Positions 27,146 through 36,703 of a stretch of 64,000 nt of DNA are shown one piece after another. The DNA comes from Campylobacter concisus. Lineage in GTDB: Bacteria > Campylobacterota > Campylobacteria > Campylobacterales > Campylobacteraceae. The stretch is taken from positions 186,001-250,000 of the forward strand of contig NZ_CP049239.1 in NCBI RefSeq assembly GCF_015679985.1, given 5' to 3'. The notes beneath the pieces were generated by a model. That model was not told the origin of the DNA. It saw only the letters and a list, made by a program, of their open reading frames with translations, and made no database searches. The translations under genes and the position numbers were made by a program. Every line of letters begins with the position of its first letter. The stretch's first letter is position 1.

Positions 27146-28053
27146 ATCAAAGGCAAAATTTACAAAAAGATAATCAATCTAAAGAAATTTCATCTACTGC
27201 GACTTCATACCCTGTCATAGAGGACGACACTATCATTTGCCCACATGGCGGTCATGTGATCTTAAAAAGTAGGGCAGGCAGGAGCATAAGATCAGACGAT
27301 CAAGGTGTGATACTCGATGTTGATTTTATAAACTCGCCGATAGTAGGCTGCTCAGCTAGGATCCCATGCGTCATAGTAGCTTATGTGCCAAGATCAGCAC
27401 TTAGTCTAAAAAGTATGAATGATCACTACGCTGTAATGCAAGATCTAGTGCCAAACTGCCTAAGCAACACCGGCTCTTCGCTAAGGTGCATAAAAAAAGA
27501 GAATAAACTTAAACTAGAGCATAGTTTAAGTAATCCTGGTATGCAAGATAGTAGCGAAGTAATAAAAGATATAAATTTAAATAATGCCTACATAAGGCTT
27601 CATATAAAATCAGCCCTTAATCAAACAGATAATCTTGCCGTTTGTATATATAAGCTAAATGATGTGGAATATAAAAACCAAGAGGGATTTAAAGAAATGG
27701 AGCTAAATTTAGACGAAGGCTCTGATATAAAAGATAAGAAGCTAAAAGAGTATCTAAAGGCTCGGTTTAGAGATGACAAATTTAGTATCTCATCATTTAA
27801 CTTTAAATACTCGCTTATGGATAAAAATTTTATTTTTATTACCCCTAAATATACTGAGCCTATCTATAAAGATATGACGCTTCCTAAGAGTGGAATAGGA
27901 TTTTTTCAGTTTGTAGATGATATGAGTGACGATAACAATCTTATCTATATTACGCCAAGTAAAGCAAAAACAGTATGTATAAAATTTGCTTGTGGGCTAG
28001 ATAGTGAATATAGCGATGATATAAATATAATCAAGACAGTAGTGGTGGCATAA
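27127..28053 (+). CDS. PAAR-like domain region, probable C-terminal piece of the lipase frame
   Basis: The frame is open from 27127 and lacks a convincing start codon; a GTG at 27256 lies inside the domain. Residues from YPVIEDDTIICPHGGHV through SPIVGCSARIPCVIV resemble PAAR-like (DUF4280-type) spike-tip modules, with conserved Cys/His positions (CPHGGH, GCS, IPC) and a closing TNTG-like NTGSSLRC. PAAR-like proteins cap the type VI secretion spike and carry effectors. The remaining 160 residues are of unknown fold. One added base near 27125-27136 joins it to the preceding piece. The domain call is tentative. Confidence 0.55.
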   Translation, partial: RALSNLNQRQNLQKDNQSKEISSTATSYPVIEDDTIICPHGGHVILKSRAGRSIRSDDQGVILDVDFINSPIVGCSARIPCVIVAYVPRSALSLKSMNDHYAVMQDLVPNCLSNTGSSLRCIKKENKLKLEHSLSNPGMQDSSEVIKDINLNNAYIRLHIKSALNQTDNLAVCIYKLNDVEYKNQEGFKEMELNLDEGSDIKDKKLKEYLKARFRDDKFSISSFNFKYSLMDKNFIFITPKYTEPIYKDMTLPKSGIGFFQFVDDMSDDNNLIYITPSKAKTVCIKFACGLDSEYSDDINIIKTVVVA

Positions 28054-28055
28054 CG

Positions 28056-28409
28056 ATGAATGATATAAATATAACCTACTCTTGTGAAGAGAGTTTAAAA
28101 AAGATAAAAGAGTATATGGCTGATGCAAAGAGCGTGACGCTTTATACGTCTAGTTTAAATTCTCTTGAGTCAAACTACTTTGACAGTATGGCAGTATTAA
28201 TAAGAAATGAACTATCAACATTTCTAAATCCTCGTTCTTGGAAAGAATTTTTTTCTAAAGAAGATAGGACAATATCTATCGTTACTGATTTTTATATAGA
28301 TAAAGATAGTTTTAAAGATAGCAACTTAGATAAATCAAGGGAATTTAAATATAGAGGAATTCCAGTAAAAGTAGCTCATAAAAAGAGTGCAGTTGATAAG
28401 TTTTTTTAA
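28056..28409 (+). CDS. N-terminal piece of a large unknown island protein
   Basis: 117 codons from an ATG two bases after the PAAR-like piece. The frame stops in a T7 tract (28401-28407) with KKSAVDKFF. With one added T it continues as LNLKEKIDPIKIRTEKIKYG and runs without a stop into the frame starting at 28511. I therefore take 28056-30121 as one former gene of about 688 residues. There is no recognisable domain and no signal peptide. Confidence 0.5.
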   Translation: MNDINITYSCEESLKKIKEYMADAKSVTLYTSSLNSLESNYFDSMAVLIRNELSTFLNPRSWKEFFSKEDRTISIVTDFYIDKDSFKDSNLDKSREFKYRGIPVKVAHKKSAVDKFF

Positions 28410-28510
28410 ATTTAAAGGAAAAGATCGATCCTATAAAAATTAGAACAGAAAAAATAAAGTATGGTCCAGGAAGAGAACATCAAGCTAGACCAGTAGAAAA
28501 TTTTGCTGAA

Positions 28511-30121
28511 ATGTTTGAATTTATAATATCTTATTACAACAAAAGCAAAGATATTTTAAGAGAGTGTTTAAGTACTTTAAAAGACGATCTAATAAATGAT
28601 GCCAAGCCTTTAATATCTAATGAGGAGTTAAACGAAACTAAATTTGAAAGAAGTGTCAAAGAGTGTTTTGATGAGCTAGATAAAAATTTAAAAAATCTAA
28701 ACGAGGATGATGGAGAATTTATTATAAAGCAGTTCATACTTTCTATATTAAGCCTTGTTGATTTGTCAGGCACAAAAGCAGTAGGAAAAAAATTAATAGG
28801 ATGGGGTACTGTTGCTTGGGAACTTATTAATTTTTCCACTGAAGCATATAAGTATCATGACAATAAAGCGTTTTATGGAGTATCTTTGCCTATACTAAGA
28901 TTTTTTACATCTAGGTTTGCTTCTATTATAAATACCTTAAATATAAACTCAAATTGCAATGTCTTGGTGTTCAAAAGTGATAAGAATTCTAAGGCTGGAT
29001 TTTTTATAGACTTTACACATTTAAATTTAGACTATGTTCCTTTTCAGATTAATTCAGTCGCAAAGGAGATAAACTGCAATGCAGATGAAGGATATAGCGT
29101 ATATGGATATTTAGATGATGTATCAGTGTTTGAATATACTAAAGATGTTTGCTCTTACGATATCATAAATAAAAACTTAGGATTTGGCTCAAGCGAAGAT
29201 ACGCTCTTTAATAGACTAAAAGAAGAGATAAAAAGTACAAATGCAAATTTAAATTTTATTTGTGCTTCAAATTTTAACTCTATAAAGTTAGCTAATCTAA
29301 TAGCAGATAAATCCGATAAAAATAACACCTCAGTAAATGATGAGATGAATAGTAAAGACTTCTCAAATTTAAATAAAAACTATATCGTTCTTTCAAACTC
29401 TCCTTTTAGATCAAGTGCTGGGTTAAGAGAAGAAGTTGTAAGCAAAAGCTTAGACCAAGAGATAAAAGACGGAATAAATAGATCAAACAATGGTAGTGTG
29501 GTAAAACAAAAATTCACCGATATAAAGACTCTAGAGCCTATTAAAGACTATAGCCAATATAGTATAGATATAAATAAAGGCAACAACAAATCAACTCTTG
29601 TTTTAAATTTATCTCCATTTGCAAGGATAGACAAGAATTATATAGACAATATTGTAGAGAGAAAAAAGGCAAGTGATAAAAAAGCAAACGAAACTTCTTT
29701 TGCATATGTACCAGATCAACTAAGAAATGACGAGCTTTATAATGTGAATTTTGTACATATAAATGCTTATGCTAAGCAGCCAAACGATATGGAGAAGATA
29801 AAAGAAAATGAAAAAGCTTATATGGATAAGGTCACTCTAACTTTTAAAGATATTTTTGAAAAGATAAATAAAAATGTTTCTGAAAGAAGTTTTGACCCAA
29901 ACTATCCTAGTGTAGATGATATGGTTAATATGAAAAAATACGAAGATGAAATGAATATAGAAGATGCTAAAGAACTTACAAGCGAAATAATCAATCGTAT
30001 GCCAAAAGACCACTACTCTTTAACAGAAGTGCTCTCTATTGCCGTGGCTTACTTTATAATAACTAAAAGCTACCCAGGAGATCTGGTAAAGAAATCTGTT
30101 AGTAATGATGGGGAATTATAG
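28511..30121 (+). CDS. Main piece of a large unknown island protein
   Basis: 536 codons from an in-frame ATG at 28511, with coding character continuing upstream to 28408. There is a moderately hydrophobic region near residues 70-135 (SILSLVDLSGTKAVGKKLIG, FYGVSLPILRFF). The remainder is Asn/Lys/Asp-rich and hydrophilic. No family is recognised. A one-base addition near the G4 run at 30110-30113 would fuse it with the following frame as well. It belongs with the adjacent lipase/PAAR-like reading frames in one co-directional set, so an effector or scaffold role at a secretion locus is a guess. Confidence 0.5.
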   Translation: MFEFIISYYNKSKDILRECLSTLKDDLINDAKPLISNEELNETKFERSVKECFDELDKNLKNLNEDDGEFIIKQFILSILSLVDLSGTKAVGKKLIGWGTVAWELINFSTEAYKYHDNKAFYGVSLPILRFFTSRFASIINTLNINSNCNVLVFKSDKNSKAGFFIDFTHLNLDYVPFQINSVAKEINCNADEGYSVYGYLDDVSVFEYTKDVCSYDIINKNLGFGSSEDTLFNRLKEEIKSTNANLNFICASNFNSIKLANLIADKSDKNNTSVNDEMNSKDFSNLNKNYIVLSNSPFRSSAGLREEVVSKSLDQEIKDGINRSNNGSVVKQKFTDIKTLEPIKDYSQYSIDINKGNNKSTLVLNLSPFARIDKNYIDNIVERKKASDKKANETSFAYVPDQLRNDELYNVNFVHINAYAKQPNDMEKIKENEKAYMDKVTLTFKDIFEKINKNVSERSFDPNYPSVDDMVNMKKYEDEMNIEDAKELTSEIINRMPKDHYSLTEVLSIAVAYFIITKSYPGDLVKKSVSNDGEL

Positions 30122-30291
30122 AGATAGCAGAAAAAAAGATAAAGGTTATCCATAAAAACGCAACAATAAGACTTGGCGAAAAAGAGCAAGCTTTGTTTTT
30201 TTACAAAGATAGTATAAATGCAAATGTTGGTGAATATATTTGCATTGAAGAGTTAAGAGACTATATGGAATACTCAAAAAAAGTAACGTAG
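30109..30291 (+). pseudogene. Orphan N-terminal fragment of the next island protein
   Basis: An open stretch of 60 codons without ATG, GTG or TTG reads IAEKKIKVIHKNATIRLGEK and then YICIEELRDYMEYSKK before stopping at 30291. Adding one A to the A7 tract at 30276-30282 gives KKSNVASVEELLKVNNENK, which is the upstream continuation of the frame called at 30297. This is therefore the separated N-terminus of that gene, which itself lacks a start codon. Confidence 0.55.
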
Positions 30292-30296
30292 CAAGT

Positions 30297-31808
30297 GTGG
30301 AAGAGCTCTTAAAAGTAAATAATGAGAATAAGCATGAGGTTATAGACACTTCTATCTTGGGGTTAAAGGAGCAAAAGCAGATAGAAGAGCTACTTGATAA
30401 ACAAGCAAAAGAGATAGAGGATTGTTGGAAAAAGGATGATGCTATCTTGAAAAAGACTTTAAAAATTCAAGATATCCCTTATGAAACCATAGAAAAAGAT
30501 ATGAAGAAGGAAGCTCCAACGCTTATAGTAAAAACCGCCATAGAAGGGTTATTTCCTTTTGCAGAGTACTTTAGCGAAGATGGTCAATCAAAAATTTATA
30601 ATTCTATTGGTTCATTTGTATTTGATCCAAATAAAAAAGAGGCAACAGATGAGCTTCTTGATGAGCTTGGTGTATTAAACATTGTAAGACAGTTATTTAC
30701 TATGAATAATACTGAAAATGTGGATAAATTTATAAAGTATGTAACAAATTCTAAAACAAATGTTGAAATCCTAAGGAAATCAAAAGGAAATCTGCTTAAA
30801 CAGGCTATTAACTCTGTAAAACTTCGTCTCCTAATAGGTCGCTATAACATAAGTATCATCTGGAATAGCATGAGAAGCTTTGCTTTTATGAAACAAACTT
30901 ATATGTTTAACCCAAAAGATGTCGAAGCTATGAGAAATATGCTAAAAGGATATGGCAAATCACTAGGCAAAGATGTAGGAGTGGCTTTTCTTAAAGGTAT
31001 GGTAGAACTTTATAAAACATCATATGAAAAACTAGAAGAAAACTACAATGAAATAATGCATACAAGATATACATATAAATTTAATGAAGCTTACGCACTA
31101 AATAATATCTCATATAAACCTATGTCTATAAAAGAAGCTTATGATAAAAATAGTACAAATAGCTATTGCTACTATCCAGTAATGATCTATCAAAACTATA
31201 TAAGCCTAAATTTAAATAGACTATTTCTAGGAGCTAATATAAGTAGTGGAGGATTAGACTATAACTCATTTATCTACTATGATATAAACAATAAACAAAG
31301 CAAACTCTCACATAACCTTGCTTCAAAGCTAGCACTAAATAACCTTAGTGCTCATCTATGTTTAGATGAACTAAGAGGAGCTGGTAATGAGATAGATGCA
31401 AACTACTTTAATTATGCAAGAAGCAGATATACAAACTCAGATGTAGATATAAGAGGGTTAAATTTGGATGTTAAAGAGGAGAAGGAAATTTATGATGTGT
31501 ATAAGCAAAATTCACTTGCTAACTTAGTAGTAGGTAAACCAAAATATGCAATAGACTCTTATCAAGAAGTAGTAAAAATCATAAATTTATTTAAAAAAGG
31601 AATCTTTAACACCAGCGATGAAAACAACCACTCTAATCTCTCAAGAGATCTAATAAAAGCATTAGATACCATAGGAAATAATAACATTAAGGGCGTGTAT
31701 GTGGGGTGTAAAAAGGCAAATACCGATAGTGATCGTACAGTCCCTCCTCGCCTAGTAGGTCGTCTAGCCACCACCATAGTCATGGAAGATGGTCTTTACA
31801 TAGGATAA
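30297..31808 (+). CDS. Unknown island protein, N-terminally truncated by frameshift
   Basis: 503 codons from a GTG at 30297. Upstream coding continues in another frame (30109-30291). The N-terminal half is helical and charged. Around residue 237 lies the segment VELYKTSYEKLEENYNEIMH, which is repeated almost exactly in a decayed fragment at 33207-33371. The C-terminal 250 residues are rich in Asn and Tyr. It is not recognised as any family. It ends three bases before the next gene's ATG. Its N-terminal half may have been a constant region and its C-terminal half a variable one; that is inference from the duplicate. Confidence 0.5.
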   Translation: MEELLKVNNENKHEVIDTSILGLKEQKQIEELLDKQAKEIEDCWKKDDAILKKTLKIQDIPYETIEKDMKKEAPTLIVKTAIEGLFPFAEYFSEDGQSKIYNSIGSFVFDPNKKEATDELLDELGVLNIVRQLFTMNNTENVDKFIKYVTNSKTNVEILRKSKGNLLKQAINSVKLRLLIGRYNISIIWNSMRSFAFMKQTYMFNPKDVEAMRNMLKGYGKSLGKDVGVAFLKGMVELYKTSYEKLEENYNEIMHTRYTYKFNEAYALNNISYKPMSIKEAYDKNSTNSYCYYPVMIYQNYISLNLNRLFLGANISSGGLDYNSFIYYDINNKQSKLSHNLASKLALNNLSAHLCLDELRGAGNEIDANYFNYARSRYTNSDVDIRGLNLDVKEEKEIYDVYKQNSLANLVVGKPKYAIDSYQEVVKIINLFKKGIFNTSDENNHSNLSRDLIKALDTIGNNNIKGVYVGCKKANTDSDRTVPPRLVGRLATTIVMEDGLYIG

Positions 31809-31811
31809 AAG

Positions 31812-33188
31812 ATGAAAAAGATTATATTTACAGCTTTAGCTATCTTGGTAATAGCCATATCACTAATAGAAATAAATAAAAGAATAAATAAAGGAAATTT
31901 AATGGATAACAATAATACATATATAGTTATAGCTCCGAATGGAAAGGAGGTCTGGCTTGATAAAAATACAAATTTAATAGTAGCAAAGCCAGATAGTAAA
32001 ATAGATGCTAAAAACAGGATCGCAAACAAAGAAGCTTCTGAGTTAGTTGTTCAAGCCCGCTCCATCCTAGACTCATCTCCATATAAAAACTATAAACCAC
32101 TATACTATAACCCTAAACCAAATTCTTTAGGTCAAACAGACTATCTATCATTTAAGCCATGGCTAGATATTAGCTATAAACCAAGCTCAACTAAACTATC
32201 ACCTTGGACTAAATCAGAAAAAGCCTACTATGAAAGCTTAAAAGATAAAAGAGATAGATATATCTATCTAGTAAAAAGAAGTAATCTAAAATGCACTATG
32301 ATAGATATTCATGAAGATGCAATAGCTAGAGTAGATAGTAATGGCAAACTAACTAAACCAGAATATGCTGAAATTTATGATGAAGTAAATGCTAATAGAA
32401 ATACTCTAAAATCAGAACTGTTTGCAGCAGAGTGGAATATATGTGCCGGAACTTTAGGAAATACGGCTGGATTTTCAAGAGGAGTTGGACTAGGATATGC
32501 AGGATTTAAAGCAAGAGCATATCAATCAATGTTTCTATCAGCTCAGCTCGGTCAAGATGGGGCTTTAGAGGCTTTAGCTGATATGTTTGAATATTCTACA
32601 TACCTAGCAGGTATAAACAAAAATTTACAAATGGCTAGAGAATTTAGAAAGGTAGCCAGCAATCCTCCACTAGACGAATATGGCATGATGCCTTACCTTG
32701 ATGAGATAGTTGGTAATTACTTTGTGATGGATTTTAATAGGGGTGGGGTCGTTAATAATCCAGATGGCTCAATCCATAGGCATTTAAGAAAGCTCGTAGA
32801 AGATGAAGGAAAACTACTAGACCCTAGAGACCTAGACGCAAATGAGACTACAAGGGAAGAATTTGAAAAATATTCAAAAAAAGTATTAGAAGATTATAAG
32901 GAAAAGTTTGACGAAGTTGGTTATCCAAACACATGGGATGATCGCGATTTATCTCTCTACATCGACTCCACCCTCCTAGAAGCTAAAATAATGTCTCTAA
33001 CTCCACCAGAAGGATATCCAAATGCACCATACTACAACACACCAGAAGAGTTAACAAGACTATATGAGGCTGGTAAATTAGATAAAAAACTAAACCCTCT
33101 AACACCAGTAATGTATAGAGAAAGCTTTCCTGAAGATCTTAGGCAAAAGATACTAAGTTATGCCAAAGAGCATAATATAAAGGATTAA
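31812..33188 (+). CDS. Membrane-anchored protein of unknown function
   Basis: A 458-residue intact frame with an N-terminal signal anchor (IIFTALAILVIAISLIEI), preceded by AGGATAAAAG. The exported part contains an APNGKEVW segment, then several Gly/Ala and charged helices around GLGYAGFKARAYQSMFLSAQ and GALEALADMFEYSTYLAG, which look alpha-solenoid-like. There are two isolated cysteines (about residues 158 and 213). No family is recognised. As the only long frame besides the lipoprotein in the island that is unbroken, it may still be functional, perhaps as an immunity or accessory protein. Confidence 0.55.
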   Translation: MKKIIFTALAILVIAISLIEINKRINKGNLMDNNNTYIVIAPNGKEVWLDKNTNLIVAKPDSKIDAKNRIANKEASELVVQARSILDSSPYKNYKPLYYNPKPNSLGQTDYLSFKPWLDISYKPSSTKLSPWTKSEKAYYESLKDKRDRYIYLVKRSNLKCTMIDIHEDAIARVDSNGKLTKPEYAEIYDEVNANRNTLKSELFAAEWNICAGTLGNTAGFSRGVGLGYAGFKARAYQSMFLSAQLGQDGALEALADMFEYSTYLAGINKNLQMAREFRKVASNPPLDEYGMMPYLDEIVGNYFVMDFNRGGVVNNPDGSIHRHLRKLVEDEGKLLDPRDLDANETTREEFEKYSKKVLEDYKEKFDEVGYPNTWDDRDLSLYIDSTLLEAKIMSLTPPEGYPNAPYYNTPEELTRLYEAGKLDKKLNPLTPVMYRESFPEDLRQKILSYAKEHNIKD

Positions 33189-33206
33189 ATAATAAATTTA
33201 ATATCT

Positions 33207-33371
33207 ATGGCTCCAAACGGAGCCAAATATAAATATATTAAGCCACTACAATCAAAGATCTCTACGATAACCGGCCTAATAGAACTTTATAAAACCTCAT
33301 ATGAAAAACTAGAAGAAAACTATAAAGAGATAATGCATGTAGGCAATATGTTTGTCGCACTATTAACTTAA
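33207..33371 (+). pseudogene. Decayed duplicate fragment of an island gene
   Basis: A 54-codon open stretch (MAPNGAKYKYIKPLQSK at the start) contains LIELYKTSYEKLEENYKEIM. At the DNA level 33282-33338 matches 31005-31061 with four differences in 57 bases. Its beginning instead resembles the APNG segment of the 31812 gene. It is a chimeric remnant in a gene-poor tail of the island (33189-33594). The rest of that gap holds a GGCTCC-AAAC-GGAGCC hairpin at 33209-33224 and the nifS promoter. Confidence 0.6.
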
Positions 33372-33528
33372 AAAAATAAATTAATTTTAGGAGATAATTG
33401 GACTTTTTTATAAGAAAAATCGCAAATAGCGATCTATACAAATTTTGATAAAGAATTTCAATATATTTTAATATCAAAATGAGCTAAATTTTGAAAAAAT
33501 TAAAGCATATTTTTAAACTTGCTTTTAA

Positions 33529-34785
<1,257 letters not shown>

Positions 34786-34803
34786 AATTTAAAGGAAATA
34801 AAC

Positions 34804-35796
34804 ATGGCAAAGAATAATTTGATCGGAGGCTCTATCTGGGATGAGTATTCTAAGGTAGTACAAGACAGGATGAATAATCCTAAATTTATGGGAGAGATAA
34901 CCGAAGAAGATGCTAAAAAGGCAAACGCAAAGCTTATTGTGGCTGACTTTGGTGCAGAAAGCTGCGGTGATGCGGTTAGGCTATACTGGCTTGTTGATGA
35001 AAAGACAGACAAAATAATAGATGCTAAATTTAAAAGCTTTGGCTGTGGCACAGCGATAGCTAGCTCTGATACGATGGCTGAGCTTTGTATCGGCAAAACA
35101 GTTGATGAAGCTGTCAAGATCACAAACCTTGATGTCGAAAAGGCTATGCGCGATAATCCAGAAACACCGGCTGTCCCGCCTCAAAAGATGCACTGCTCAG
35201 TTATGGCATATGACGTTATAAAAGCAGCAGCTGCAAGCTATAAAGGCATAGACCCAGAGCATTTTGAAGATGAGATCATCGTTTGCGAGTGCGCTAGAGT
35301 AAGCCTTGGTACGATTAAAGAAGTGATAAGGCTAAATGACCTTCACACAGTTGAGGAAATCACGCAATACACCAAAGCTGGTGCATTTTGCAAGTCTTGT
35401 GTAAAGCCTGGTGGCCATGAAAAAAGAGAATATTATTTGGTAGATATTTTGCGTGATACTAGGGCTGAGATGGAGCGTGAGAAGATCGAAGCTCAGGCAA
35501 ATGCCCAAGCAAATCACACTTTAGGTGACATTAGCTTTGAAAATATGACGATGGTAGGGCAGTTAAAAGCGGTAGAGTCTGTCATAGATAAGGAAATTCG
35601 CCCAATGCTCGAGATGGATGGCGGAAATTTAGAAATTTTAGATATCAGAAATGATAACGGCGAAAATACTGATATTTATATCCGCTATCTTGGTGCTTGC
35701 TCAGGCTGTGCGAGTGGCTCAACTGGCACTCTTTACGCGATTGAAAATGTCTTGCAAGAGAGCTTAAGCCCAAAAATTAGGGTTATGCCTATTTGA
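34804..35796 (+). CDS. nifU: Fe-S cluster scaffold protein NifU
   Basis: A 330-residue modular scaffold. The N-terminal IscU-like domain has the three cluster cysteines in AESCGDAVRL, FGCGTAIASS and MHCSVMAYD. The middle bacterioferritin-associated-ferredoxin-like domain holds a [2Fe-2S] cluster (CECARVSLG and CKSCVKPGG). The C-terminal Nfu domain ends in GACSGCASGSTGTL. It receives sulfur from NifS and passes clusters to apo-proteins. It starts at an ATG after AAAGGAAATAAAC. Confidence 0.95.
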   Translation: MAKNNLIGGSIWDEYSKVVQDRMNNPKFMGEITEEDAKKANAKLIVADFGAESCGDAVRLYWLVDEKTDKIIDAKFKSFGCGTAIASSDTMAELCIGKTVDEAVKITNLDVEKAMRDNPETPAVPPQKMHCSVMAYDVIKAAAASYKGIDPEHFEDEIIVCECARVSLGTIKEVIRLNDLHTVEEITQYTKAGAFCKSCVKPGGHEKREYYLVDILRDTRAEMEREKIEAQANAQANHTLGDISFENMTMVGQLKAVESVIDKEIRPMLEMDGGNLEILDIRNDNGENTDIYIRYLGACSGCASGSTGTLYAIENVLQESLSPKIRVMPI

Positions 35797-35802
35797 TTTA
35801 TC

Positions 35803-35827
35803 AACTAGCCCTTGTGGGCTAGTTTTT
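35803..35827. terminator. Bidirectional terminator between nifU and miaA
   Basis: A nine-base stem AACTAGCCC / GGGCTAGTT with a TTGT loop, followed on the plus strand by TTTA. It separates the convergent nifU and miaA genes, and the miaA stop codon overlaps its edge. Confidence 0.75.
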
Positions 35828-36701
35828 ATTCTCTTAAGAATTTTAAAATTTCACTTCTAATTTGATTCAAATCGCCCACAAATTTCTTCTCAAACTGCGA
35901 TCGGTTAAAGGTTCTCTGACGCTTAGCAAGCTGGGCTGTGTGCGTGGCGATAAGCGTTTCTAGCTCGCTTTTTGAAATTTCACCCTCCAAAAACTGCTTG
36001 CACTCTTTTAGACCTATTGATTTTAATGGCTTTGGCTCGCTTTTATACTTGTCAAATAAAAACTTCGCCTCATCTATCAAGCCCTCATCTAGCATATTTT
36101 TCGTTCGCTTTGCGATGCGAGTTCTAAGCTCATCTTTGTCCCATAAAATTTCAAATATCGCTAGCTCTTTTATGATGCTCTCTTTAGTATTTTCTCTTAG
36201 CCAAATGCTTGGAATTTGGCTACTAAATTTATAAATTTGATACCACTTTTCGAGGCGATAAGAGTCATTTTGGCTAAATTTGCTTGCAAACTCAGGATCG
36301 ATTTTTACAGCTAGCTCGTAAATTTCTTCATTGCTTAAATTTGGCTCACATTTTGGCACATCTGGCGCAAGTCCGCTAAGCATTGATTTTAGATAAAAGC
36401 CGCTGCCTCCTGTGATGATGAGTGGACAGTCTTGTAAGCGCGCAAATTCCTTTGCATTTTTATAAATTTCAAAAAATGCCCCAACGCTAAATTCTTCATC
36501 AGGATAAATTTCATCTACACCAAAGTGTTTTATGGCTTCAAGCTGCTCTTTATTTGGCTTTGCACTGGCGATATCTATCTCTTTATAAAGTGCAAGTGAA
36601 TCAAGACTCAAGATGATGCCATTAAGCTTCTTTGCAAGCTCAAATGCAAGATCGCTTTTGCCACTTGCCGTGGTGCCAATTATTGCAAATTCTTTAAACA
36701 A
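35826..36701 (-). CDS. miaA: tRNA dimethylallyltransferase MiaA
   Basis: Adds a dimethylallyl group to A37 of tRNAs reading UNN codons. The 291-residue protein has the P-loop GTTASGKSDLA near residue 10, the substrate segments SLDSLALYKEIDIASAKP and ITGGSGFYLKSMLSG, and the late SIGLKECKQFLEG and KRQRTFNRSQFE. The start is a TTG, with GAGGG about ten bases upstream inside the last codons of the preceding gene. It is downstream of an FAD oxidoreductase by two bases. Confidence 0.93.
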   Translation of the reverse strand: MFKEFAIIGTTASGKSDLAFELAKKLNGIILSLDSLALYKEIDIASAKPNKEQLEAIKHFGVDEIYPDEEFSVGAFFEIYKNAKEFARLQDCPLIITGGSGFYLKSMLSGLAPDVPKCEPNLSNEEIYELAVKIDPEFASKFSQNDSYRLEKWYQIYKFSSQIPSIWLRENTKESIIKELAIFEILWDKDELRTRIAKRTKNMLDEGLIDEAKFLFDKYKSEPKPLKSIGLKECKQFLEGEISKSELETLIATHTAQLAKRQRTFNRSQFEKKFVGDLNQIRSEILKFLRE

Positions 36702-36703
36702 GT

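Noticed and set aside
30276..30282. A7 tract as a proven phase-variation switch
   Set aside because: The tract is short for phase variation in Campylobacter, which usually uses longer G or C runs; decay or read error is at least as likely.
33209..33224. GGCTCC-AAAC-GGAGCC hairpin as a terminator
   Set aside because: It sits at the beginning of the duplicate fragment and has no following T-run; it is probably incidental coding sequence.
33262..33477. Minus-strand 71-codon frame in the island tail
   Set aside because: It runs antisense to the duplicate fragment and is explained by the AT-rich sequence; no start context or family.
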